Below, piece by piece: positions 17,702 to 26,000 of a stretch of DNA of 64,000 nt. The DNA is taken from positions 2,418,001 through 2,482,000 of the forward strand of contig NZ_CP110012.1 in assembly GCF_025947365.1 (NCBI RefSeq), written 5' to 3'. A program made the translations under genes and the position numbers. The DNA comes from Flavobacterium sp. N502540. GTDB taxonomy: Bacteria; Bacteroidota; Bacteroidia; Flavobacteriales; Flavobacteriaceae. A model generated the notes under the pieces. It saw only the letters and a list, made by a program, of their open reading frames with translations, made no database searches and was not told the origin of the DNA. Each line of letters starts with the position of its first letter. The stretch's first letter is position 1.

Positions 17702-18031
17702 TTATTCATTGGCAGGATGAGAACTAGTAGCAACCATCTGGCTAATTTCACTTAAAAACTCAAATTCATCCACAGGAAATATCTGGAGAACCATTTCTAA
17801 AATGAGACCTACATTAATGCCAGTCTCTGAATTTTCATATCAATTCTGATTCAACGCGAGAACGCATAATTTAAGCATGTCGGTAATTACACTGCCTAAC
17901 TCAGAATAATTTGCAAACTTAATTTGAGTCCTATTGGCTTCTCCATTTTCATTGGCTGATTTTGAAGTGTGGAAATATCGGGCGGTTAGTTTTTGTAGTT
18001 GCTCTAGATTTTTAAATTCATTTGTTTCCAT
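17702..18031 (-). pseudogene. Small hypothetical gene broken by an in-frame TGA
   Basis: Reading from the ATG at 18031, 63 codons (METNEFKNLEQLQKL...) end in TGA at 17842-17840. The same frame stays open for 45 more codons (YENSETGINVGLILEMV... to SSHPANE) and stops with TAA at 17704-17702. The 109-codon whole has even, protein-like composition on both sides of the stop, so one substitution (for example from TCA or TTA) probably inactivated it. No known domain is recognised. A bicistronic or readthrough product cannot be excluded from sequence alone. Confidence 0.6.
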
Positions 18032-18232
18032 GATAGCATCTATGATATATTAAGTTCTGTTTTTTTACTAAATAAATGTATTAAACTAAAGGCGTAAATA
18101 GCACGACATTTATGTCGTGTTAATAAAATATTGTACTCTTTCTACTCTTAAGTAAGTTGGGTCTATTATTTGTTTTTTAGGTTTTTTCTTGTAAAAATTA
18201 ATTAGATTTGCGATTGTAAACAGTTAGAAGTT

Positions 18233-18341
18233 AAAAAAGGGGCTGAAAGTCCAAAAGCATTAGCATAGTGCGTAGCGCTATGAAATTAGCGTAGTGCGAT
18301 TAATTAGACAATGAGTGCCGCCCTGAAAGGGCAAAAGCAAA
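18233..18341 (+). repeat. REP-like unit A upstream of the RAYT gene
   Basis: This unit is bounded by hairpins GGGCTGAAAGTCC and GCCCTGAAAGGGC (18320-18332), with an inner 8-bp hairpin CATAGTGCGTAGCGCTATG. A near copy (unit B) lies at 19192-19309. Direct flanking of an IS200-like transposase gene is the classic REP/RAYT arrangement. Confidence 0.75.
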
Positions 18342-18366
18342 AGACAACAGTAAATAAAAGAACATT

Positions 18367-18819
18367 ATGCCACAATCATTATCAAAAGTATATGTTCATT
18401 TGGTATTTAGTACTAAAAGACGTTATCCCTTTATTGACAATGTCATACAAGAGCGTTTATGGGAATATCTTGGCGGAATTTGTAAAGGATTAGAATGCAA
18501 TCCAATTCAGATAGGTGGCTATCAAGATCATGTACATGTATTATGTTTATTATCTAAAAAAGTCACCCAAATGAAATTGGTCGAAGAAGTAAAAAAGCAA
18601 TCCTCAAAATGGATAAAAACAATAGACGATCGTTACGCGAAATTCTATTGGCAGGATGGTTATGGTATATTTTCTGTCAATCCATCAGAACTAGAGAGAG
18701 TAATACAATACATTAAGAATCAGGAAGAACATCATAAAAAGCGTAGCTTCAGAGAAGAGTTGGTGGCATTTTTAAATAAATATCAGGTAGCTTATGATGA
18801 GCGTTTTCTATGGGATTAG
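18367..18819 (+). CDS. REP-associated tyrosine transposase (IS200-like, Y1 family)
   Basis: 150 residues, the usual size for a Y1 (HUH) single-strand transposase. The HUH pair is in DHVHVL (H55, H57) and the catalytic tyrosine is probably Y115 in YIKNQEEHH. The gene looks intact. It is bracketed by palindromes GCCCTGAAAGGGC in opposite orientations: 35 bp upstream and, reversed, at 18827-18839 just after the stop. IS200/IS605 and RAYT enzymes recognise such hairpins as single strands. The lack of paired IS ends with simple target sites, together with several dispersed hairpin units, favours a domesticated RAYT over a freely moving IS; this is inference. Confidence 0.88.
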   Translation: MPQSLSKVYVHLVFSTKRRYPFIDNVIQERLWEYLGGICKGLECNPIQIGGYQDHVHVLCLLSKKVTQMKLVEEVKKQSSKWIKTIDDRYAKFYWQDGYGIFSVNPSELERVIQYIKNQEEHHKKRSFREELVAFLNKYQVAYDERFLWD

Positions 18820-18820
18820 T

Positions 18821-18914
18821 GCTTTCGCCCTTTCAGGGCTTAGGTTACAATCGTTTTTATATTCGTAGTGCGGTTCACTACGCTATTGCTAAAGCTCTTT
18901 CAGAGCATGTTCGG
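18821..18914 (-). repeat. REP-like unit C (inverted), downstream of the RAYT gene
   Basis: Read on the minus strand: GCTCTGAAAGAGC (18894-18906), an inner hairpin around GTAGTGAACCGCACTAC, then GCCCTGAAAGGGC (18827-18839). It closely matches unit D at 60701-60787. Paired changes in the arms (GCTCT/AGAGC versus GCCCT/AGGGC) preserve the stem, which is evidence of a conserved structure. Confidence 0.75.
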
Positions 18915-18936
18915 AACGCTTATGATTTGAAGTTCC

Positions 18937-19206
18937 TTTATTATAAAAACAAAATATATTTAATTGATTATTCATAATGATAGATTTATAATAATAAGTA
19001 CTCAAAGCCTTTAAAAAACAGGACTGAAAGCCAAAAAAAACATTAGCTTTCAGGGCTTAAGGTAGGAGTCATTTTTTATTCGTAATGGTACATTGCGCTG
19101 TTACTAAGCCTCGTTTATTATAAAACAAAACACATTTAATTGATTTATTCATAACCATAGAGATTTATAATGATGAGTACTTAAAGTCTGTAAAAAGGGG
19201 CTGAAG
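18937..19206 (+). repeat. Diverged ~93-bp direct repeat pair
   Basis: The segment 18937-19030 (TTTATTATAAAAACAAAA... through ...GACTGAAAG) recurs at 19114-19206 with scattered changes and small indels, a period of about 177 bp. Between the copies lies another REP-type hairpin pair (CTGAAAG at about 19023 and CTTTCAG at about 19046). The region carries no gene and appears to be built from duplicated REP surroundings. Confidence 0.6.
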
Positions 19207-19309
19207 GCCCAAAAGCATTAACATAGTGCGTAGCGCTATGAAATTAGCATAGTGCACCGCACTACGATTAAATAGACAATGAGTACCGCCCTGAAAGGGC
19301 AAAAGCAAA
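19192..19309 (+). repeat. REP-like unit B
   Basis: Direct copy of unit A with the same order: end hairpin GGGCTGAAGGCCC, hairpin CATAGTGCGTAGCGCTATG, a second hairpin CATAGTGCACCGCACTACG, and GCCCTGAAAGGGC at 19288-19300. The second inner hairpin is complete here and degenerate in unit A. From here to the CBS gene at 19536 only AT-rich, apparently featureless sequence is seen. Confidence 0.75.
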
Positions 19310-19535
19310 TCTTCAACAGATTTTTTTATTTAGAATAAATCTGACAATCAAAAAAAACAATGCGCTTTTCGTAAAAAAAGATTAGAATTCATTCCATTCT
19401 TTAAACTAAAATTTATAAAACACAAAATATTAGTTATTTTACTTAAAATGAATGTTTTATGGTTTTAAAAAACTGTTTTTCATTGTGGTGTATCTACATT
19501 TTTTTCTAACTTTATAAATCTAAAATTTTTCAGCT

Positions 19536-19961
19536 ATGACGGTAGAACAAATATTAAACACAAAAGGAAAAAATGTTTATTCAGTTCTTTCAACCACAAC
19601 GGTTTATGAAGCCTTAAAGGTAATGGGAGAGAAAAACATAGGTGCCATTCTGGTTATTGATGGTTCCGATTTAAAAGGAATATTGTCTGAGAGGGATTAT
19701 GCTCGAAAAATTGTTTTGAAAGATAAATCATCAAAAGAAACTTTTGTGCATGAAATTATGGAAAGCAATATTTTCTCGGTAAAACTTTCAAATAAAATTG
19801 AAGATTGTATGGAACTGATGAGTACTAAAAGAATCAGACATTTACCGGTTCTGGAAGATGGAATTGTAGTAGGAATAATATCTATAAGTGATGTAGTTAA
19901 GGCCATTATAGAAATTCAGAAAGATACTATTAATCATTTAAACTCTTATATTTCGCAATAA
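19536..19961 (+). CDS. CBS-domain protein (tandem CBS pair)
   Basis: 141 residues made almost entirely of two CBS motifs, about 8-60 (ILNTKGKNVYSV...GILSERDYARKIVL) and about 73-130 (IMESNIFSV...HLPVLEDGIVVGIISISDVV). A stand-alone CBS pair (Bateman module) usually binds adenine nucleotides and acts as an energy sensor or regulator; no effector domain is attached, so its target is unknown. A degenerate promoter element (TAACTTTA, 19507-19514) lies 21 bp before the ATG. It is single-gene and followed by a terminator. Confidence 0.88.
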   Translation: MTVEQILNTKGKNVYSVLSTTTVYEALKVMGEKNIGAILVIDGSDLKGILSERDYARKIVLKDKSSKETFVHEIMESNIFSVKLSNKIEDCMELMSTKRIRHLPVLEDGIVVGIISISDVVKAIIEIQKDTINHLNSYISQ

Positions 19962-19988
19962 AACAACCAAAAAATAAAACATATCAAA

Positions 19989-20023
19989 AAAATAGTCCAA
20001 ATTATTTTGGGCTATTTTTTTTT
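19989..20023 (+). terminator. Rho-independent terminator after the CBS gene
   Basis: AATAGTCCAAA pairs with TTTGGGCTATT (one wobble) around a short loop and is followed by a long T-run. Confidence 0.85.
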
Positions 20024-20086
20024 CGCTCCGAATTTATTTTTAGGAAAAGAAAGTAGCAAAAATAGGCCATTTTAAAACAAGACTTA

Positions 20087-20094
20087 TATCTTTG
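20087..20094 (+). promoter_or_regulatory. Bacteroidota -7 promoter element for the malic enzyme gene
   Basis: TATCTTTG matches the consensus TAnnTTTG and lies 26 bp before the ATG at 20121. A clear upstream TTG box is not seen at the usual distance. Confidence 0.55.
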
Positions 20095-20120
20095 TAAGCT
20101 AGAATAAAAGCTAAAAATAA

Positions 20121-22412
20121 ATGAACAAAGAGAGTAAAAGAAGAGAAGCGTTACTGTATCATTCAGAACCAACTCCAGGAAAAATTCAGGTAGTTCCAAC
20201 AAAAAAATATGCAACCCAAAGAGATTTATCTTTGGCTTATTCGCCAGGCGTTGCAGAGCCATGTTTAGACATTGCAGCAAACGTAGAAGACGTTTACAAA
20301 TATACAGCAAAAGGAAATTTAGTTGCCGTGATCTCAAACGGTACAGCAGTTTTAGGACTCGGGGACATTGGTCCGGAGGCTTCTAAGCCAGTAATGGAAG
20401 GAAAAGGATTGTTGTTTAAAATATTCTCTGATATTGATGTTTTTGATATCGAAATCGGTACAAAAGATATCGAAGAATTCATTCAGACCGTAAAAAATAT
20501 TGCTCCAACTTTTGGAGGGATAAATCTGGAAGACATTAAAGCACCAGAATCTTTTGAAATCGAAAGACGATTGGTAGAAGAATTAGACATTCCGGTAATG
20601 CACGACGATCAGCACGGTACTGCAATTATCTCGTCGGCAGCTTTAATTAATGCCCTTGAATTAGCAGGAAAAAAAGCAGAAGATGTAAAAGTAGTAGTTT
20701 CGGGTGCAGGTTCTGCAGCGATTGCTTGTACTGATTTATATGTTTTGTTAGGAGTTCAGGTTAAGAACATCAAGATGTTTAACAGTAAAGGACTTTTAAC
20801 AAAAGATAATTCTTCACTATCAGAATTGCAGTTGAAATATGCAGTTGACGGAGCTAAAATTGATTTAGCAGAAGCAGTGAAAGGAGCAGATGTTTTCATC
20901 GGATTATCTTCAGGAGGTATTTTGTCACCTGAAATGTTATTGACAATGAACGAGAATCCAATTGTTTTTGCAATGGCAAATCCAAATCCGGAAATCGATT
21001 ATAACTTAGCAACAGAAACTCGTAAAGACATTATTATGGCTACGGGGCGTTCAGATTTTCCTAATCAGGTAAATAACGTTCTTGGATTTCCATATATTTT
21101 TAGAGGAGCATTAGACGTACGTGCTACAAAAATTAACGAAGCGATGAAAATGGCTGCTGTAAAAGCATTAGCTATTTTGGCAAAAGAGCCAGTACCGGAG
21201 CAGGTTAACGTAGCATACGGAGCAACAAAATTAGGTTTCGGACAAGAGTATATCATTCCTAAACCATTTGATCCTAGATTGATTACCGTGGTTGCACCTG
21301 CAGTTGCAAGAGCAGCAATGGAATCCGGAGTAGCAAAAAATCCTATTACAGACTGGGCAGCATACGAAGATGTGCTTCGCGAGCGTATGGGGAACGACAA
21401 TAAAATGGTACGTTTGATTACCAACCGTGCTAAAGTAAGTCCAAAAAGAATTGTTTTTGCAGAAGCAGATCAGTTAAACGTACTTAAAGCAGCACAGATT
21501 GTACACGAAGATGGAATTGGTCATCCAATTTTATTAGGAAACAAAGAAGTCATTTTAGAACTTAAGGAAGAATTAGGTTTTGATGCTGAACTTGAGATTA
21601 TTGATCCTAAAACCAATGAAGAAGAAGGAAGACGTAACCGATTTGCTAATTCTTATTGGGAAACAAGAGGAAGAAGAGGAGTTTCGTTATTAGATTCACA
21701 AAAATTCATGCGCGAAAGAAACTATTTTGCCGCAATGATGGTGAACGAAGGAGAAGCAGATGCTTTGGTAACAGGTCATACAAGAAGTTATCCGACTGTT
21801 GTGAAACCAATGCTACAATTGATTGAAAAGGCACCGGGAGCTTCATTAGTAGCTACAGCCAATATGATGTTGACTTCTCGTGGACCAATGTTCTTGTCAG
21901 ACACAGCAATCAACATCAATCCTTCAACAGAAGATTTGATTAACATTGCGATCATGACAGCTAAAACGGCTAAAATGTTTGGTGTAGAGCCTGTTATTGC
22001 AATGGTTTCTTATTCAAATTTCGGGTCTTCAACAAGTCCAAGTGCTTCAAAAGTGAGAGAAGCAGTAGCTTACTTGCATAAAAACCATCCGGAAATGATT
22101 GTTGACGGAGAAATTCAGGCAGATTTTGCTTTAAATCAGGAAATGCTTGCAGAAAAATTCCCTTTCTCAAAATTAGCAGGTAAGAAAGTGAATACCTTGA
22201 TTTTCCCTAATTTAGATTCAGCTAACATTACTTATAAATTGCTAAAAGAACTTTATAAAGTAAATTCTATTGGACCAATTATGATGGGAATGGGTAAACC
22301 GGTTCACATTTTCCAATTAGGAGCAAGCGTTGAAGAAATGGTAAATATGGCTGCAATTGCAGTTATTGACGCTCAGGAAAAAGAAAGTAAAAAGATTAAA
22401 TTAGCGAAATAG
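20121..22412 (+). CDS. maeB: NADP-dependent malic enzyme with phosphotransacetylase-like C-terminus
   Basis: 763 residues, the size of the long MaeB class. The N-terminal half (about 1-430) is the malic enzyme: SPGVAEPC, the DDQHGTA segment, and a Rossmann motif VVSGAGSAAIA for NADP. The C-terminal half (about 430-763) resembles phosphate acetyl/butyryltransferases (VSPKRIVFAEAD..., MFGVEPVIAMVSYSNFGSS); in characterised MaeB enzymes this half is regulatory (acetyl-CoA) and not catalytic. It decarboxylates malate to pyruvate, making NADPH. The start has its own promoter element; no partner gene is obvious. Intact. Confidence 0.95.
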   Translation: MNKESKRREALLYHSEPTPGKIQVVPTKKYATQRDLSLAYSPGVAEPCLDIAANVEDVYKYTAKGNLVAVISNGTAVLGLGDIGPEASKPVMEGKGLLFKIFSDIDVFDIEIGTKDIEEFIQTVKNIAPTFGGINLEDIKAPESFEIERRLVEELDIPVMHDDQHGTAIISSAALINALELAGKKAEDVKVVVSGAGSAAIACTDLYVLLGVQVKNIKMFNSKGLLTKDNSSLSELQLKYAVDGAKIDLAEAVKGADVFIGLSSGGILSPEMLLTMNENPIVFAMANPNPEIDYNLATETRKDIIMATGRSDFPNQVNNVLGFPYIFRGALDVRATKINEAMKMAAVKALAILAKEPVPEQVNVAYGATKLGFGQEYIIPKPFDPRLITVVAPAVARAAMESGVAKNPITDWAAYEDVLRERMGNDNKMVRLITNRAKVSPKRIVFAEADQLNVLKAAQIVHEDGIGHPILLGNKEVILELKEELGFDAELEIIDPKTNEEEGRRNRFANSYWETRGRRGVSLLDSQKFMRERNYFAAMMVNEGEADALVTGHTRSYPTVVKPMLQLIEKAPGASLVATANMMLTSRGPMFLSDTAININPSTEDLINIAIMTAKTAKMFGVEPVIAMVSYSNFGSSTSPSASKVREAVAYLHKNHPEMIVDGEIQADFALNQEMLAEKFPFSKLAGKKVNTLIFPNLDSANITYKLLKELYKVNSIGPIMMGMGKPVHIFQLGASVEEMVNMAAIAVIDAQEKESKKIKLAK

Positions 22413-22463
22413 TAGAAATAATTAAGGTCAAATAATAATGTCGTATTTTTAATGCATTTTTGT

Positions 22464-22471
22464 TATATTTG
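22464..22471 (+). promoter_or_regulatory. Bacteroidota -7 promoter element for ruvA-sprA
   Basis: TATATTTG lies 18 bp before the preferred ATG of ruvA at 22490. It overlaps the longer possible reading frame (22460), which argues that the true start is downstream. Confidence 0.7.
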
Positions 22472-22489
22472 ACCTTAATAAATTATACT

Positions 22490-23071
22490 ATGATAGCACA
22501 TTTACAGGGGAAATTAGTAGAGAAAAATCCAACAGATGTCGTAATTGAGTGTGGCGGAGTGGGGTACCAGGTAAACATTTCTTTGCATACCTTTTCATTA
22601 ATTCCCAATGTAGAAAATATAAAATTGTATACGCATCTTCAAATTAAAGAAGATGCGCATACATTATTTGGTTTTGTAGAAAAATCAGAGCGCGAAATAT
22701 TCAGAATGTTATTGTCGGTTTCAGGAATTGGTGCAAACATTGCCAGAACCATGTTGTCATCAATAGAACCAAGACAAATTATCAATGCTATCGCCTCAGG
22801 AGACGTAGGCGTAATCCAGTCCATAAAAGGAATTGGGAACAAAACAGCACAAAGAGTTATACTAGATTTAAAAGAAAAAGTGTTAAAATTGTACGATTTG
22901 GACGAAGTTTCGGTTGTTCAAAACAATACAAATCGAGATGAAGCGTTATCTGCTTTGGAGGTTTTAGGTTTTGTTCGTAAAACTTCTGAAAAAGTAGTAG
23001 AGAAAATCGTAAAAGAAGACCCGGAAGCTACGGTGGAAACCATCATCAAAAAAGCATTAAAAAGCCTATAA
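22490..23071 (+). CDS. ruvA: Holliday junction branch-migration protein RuvA
   Basis: 193 residues from MIAHLQGKL, the standard RuvA start; the frame continues upstream to 22460, but that part overlaps the promoter. N-terminal OB-fold (VIECGGVGYQVNIS), then two helix-hairpin-helix motifs (SVSGIGANIA and SIKGIGNKTAQRV) that bind DNA, and a C-terminal domain (EALSALEVLGF) that contacts RuvB. It targets four-way junctions and recruits the RuvB helicase in recombinational repair. RuvB is not in the window. Only 25 bp separate it from sprA, so the two are probably cotranscribed despite unrelated roles. Confidence 0.96.
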   Translation: MIAHLQGKLVEKNPTDVVIECGGVGYQVNISLHTFSLIPNVENIKLYTHLQIKEDAHTLFGFVEKSEREIFRMLLSVSGIGANIARTMLSSIEPRQIINAIASGDVGVIQSIKGIGNKTAQRVILDLKEKVLKLYDLDEVSVVQNNTNRDEALSALEVLGFVRKTSEKVVEKIVKEDPEATVETIIKKALKSL

Positions 23072-23096
23072 AACCAATTTATTTAAACCAACTAGT

Positions 23097-26000
23097 ATGC
23101 GTAAAATTTGTATTTTTTTACTGTTTTTATTTTGCGGTAATGTTTTGCGTGCGCAAGTAAATCCTACAGTTCAAGATACAACTAAAACACAATTCTCCGT
23201 TGGTAAAGTAGAAATAGGAAATCCGCCAAGCATACTTTCGGCCTATCGGTATGATCCTATAACCGATCGCTACATTTACACCAGTTCAGTAGACGGTTTT
23301 AATATCAATTACCCAATTGTATTAACGCCTAAGGAATACGAAGATTTAGTTTTGAAAGAATCCAGAAGGGATTATTTCAGAAAAAAAGCAGATGCTATTG
23401 ATGGTAAAAAGTCAGGAAGTGAAGCCGCTAAAAAGAATTTATTACCGCGATATTATATCAATTCAGGACTTTTCGAAAGTATCTTCGGAAGTAATACCAT
23501 AGACGTAAAGCCAACAGGGTCAGTAGAAATGGACTTGGGGATCCGATATACCAAACAGGATAATCCGGCTTTTTCACCAAGAAACAGATCCAGCCTTACT
23601 TTTGATTTCGATCAGCGAATCAGTATGAGTTTGCTGGGGAAAGTAGGAACCAGATTAGAGGTAAATGCTAATTATGATACCCAGTCTACTTTTGCCTTTC
23701 AAAATTTATTTAAACTTGCCTATACGCCTTCAGAAGATGATATTGTTCAGAAAGTGGAAGTAGGTAACGTGAGTATGCCTTTAAACAGTACCCTTATTCG
23801 AGGTGCCCAAAGTTTGTTCGGAGTTAAAACAGTCTTGCAATTTGGTAAGACAACCGTTACCGGAGTTTTCTCAGAACAGAAATCGCAAACCAAGAGTATA
23901 GTTGCAGAAGGTGGCGGTACCGTTCAGAATTTTGATTTGTATGCGCTGGATTATGATAATGACCGACATTTCTTCTTATCACAATACTTTAGAAACATAT
24001 ATGACGAATCATTAAGGGGTTATCCATTAATCAAAAGCCGTGTTCAGGTAACAAGAATAGAAGTTTGGGTAACCAACAAACAAAACAGAGTAGCAACCAA
24101 CAACAATAACTTACGTAACATTATCGCGCTTCAGGATTTAGGTGAAGCTCAAATTACTGGCATACCTGATAATCAAGTTGTAGTTATAAGCAATTCTGTA
24201 GGTTTTTTTAATGCTAGTATTGATGCACCAACAAGAAATGATAACAATAAATACGATCCGGCTACTATTGGAAAACCAGGAGCCTACCTAAACTCTAATA
24301 TTAGAGAAATCGTAACTGCAAAATCAGGATTTAATAACGCAAATACCAGCGAAGGAACAGATTATTCTGTATTAGAAAACGCCAGAAAATTAACCGCAAA
24401 CGAATTTACTTTCAATCCACAATTGGGATACATTTCCTTACAGCAGCGTTTGGCCAATGACGAAATTTTAGCAGTAGCATTTGAATACACTGTTGGAGGA
24501 AAAGTATATCAGGTCGGAGAGTTTGGAAGTGATGGAGTTGACGGAACCGTAGTGACCGGAAACAACAATGCCAATAAAGCGATCATCACTCAGAGTTTAG
24601 TGTTGAAAATGCTGAAGAGTAATTTGACGAACGTTCAGAATCCGGTTTGGAATCTGATGATGAAAAACGTATACCAAATTCCTCAGGCGTATCAAATCAA
24701 ACAAGACGATTTCAGACTAAACATACTTTATACAGATCCTTCTCCAATCAATTATATTTCACCGGTACCAGGAACAACATTCCCTGCAAATCCTACTGCA
24801 GATAATAAAGTAGAGCTGACGCCTTTGTTGAATGTCTTTAATCTGGACCGATTAAATTATAACAATGATCCGCAAGCCGGAGGAGATGGTTTCTTTGATT
24901 ATATTCCGGGAATTACAGTAGACGTTCAGAATGCTCGAATTATTTTTAGTACCAAAGAGCCTTTTGGAGAGTTGTTATTTAAAAAGTTACAAAATACAGG
25001 TTCGGTTGAGAACTACGACGATCCAACGACCTATAATGCCAATCAGAAAAGATATGTGTTCAGAAACATGTACCGAAACACACAGTCCGGAGCTTTGCAG
25101 GACAGTGATAAGAATAAATTTTTACTAAGAGGAAAATACAAATCATCAGGAAGCAATGGTATTCCAATCGGAGCGTTTAATGTTCCGCAGGGATCTGTTG
25201 TGGTTATGGCTGCCGGAAGAAGACTGGTAGAAGGGATCGATTATAGTGTAGATTACCAATTAGGACGTGTTCAGATTTTAGATCCTTCACTTCAGGCTTC
25301 CAATACACCAATTGAGGTGTCATTGGAGAACAACTCAATTTTCGGACAACAGACCCGAAGATTTATAGGTTTCAATGTTGAACATAAAATTTCAGATAAA
25401 TTTATTGTAGGAGGAACTTATTTGAAAATGAACGAAAGACCGTTTACTCAAAAATCAAGTTACGGTCAGGAATCTGTAAACAATACGATCTTTGGATTCA
25501 ATGGGAATTACTCCACCGAAGTTCCTTTCTTCACCAGATTAGTTAACAAATTACCAAACATAGATACAGATGTTCCTTCCAATCTTTCGATAAGAGGAGA
25601 AGTAGCTTTCTTAAAACCGGATGCTCCAAAAGCCAGTGATTTCGAAGGTGAGGCAACCATTTATATTGATGACTTCGAAGGTTCTCAGTCTACCATCGAC
25701 ATGCGATCAGCGTATGCGTGGAGTTTGGCTTCGACACCATTTGTAAATTCTATCAATGACAATACTTTTAATGCCAATTCAACTACATTAGAATATGGCT
25801 TTAAACGTGCAAAATTGTCCTGGTATACTATCGACCCTGTCTTTTACGCTTCAAAACCATCGGGTATTTCAAATGATGATTTGTCATTAAATACCACGAG
25901 ACGTATTTATAGCCGGGAATTATATCCAAATACAGATATTGCTCAGGGACAGATTCAGGTAGTGAATACACTAGACTTAACGTATTATCCGTCTAACCGC

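Noticed and set aside
17840..17842. TGA as a selenocysteine or readthrough codon
   Set aside because: No SECIS-like structure or selenoprotein context; a nonsense mutation is simpler.
18320..18332. GCCCTGAAAGGGC hairpins as transcription terminators
   Set aside because: Stem is short, no T-run follows, and it recurs as part of a larger two- or three-hairpin unit.
18311..18493. 60-codon frame overlapping the start of the RAYT gene
   Set aside because: Covers REP unit A and part of the transposase in the wrong frame.
20002..20337. 111-codon minus-strand frame before the malic enzyme
   Set aside because: Antisense to the terminator, promoter and start of a clear gene.
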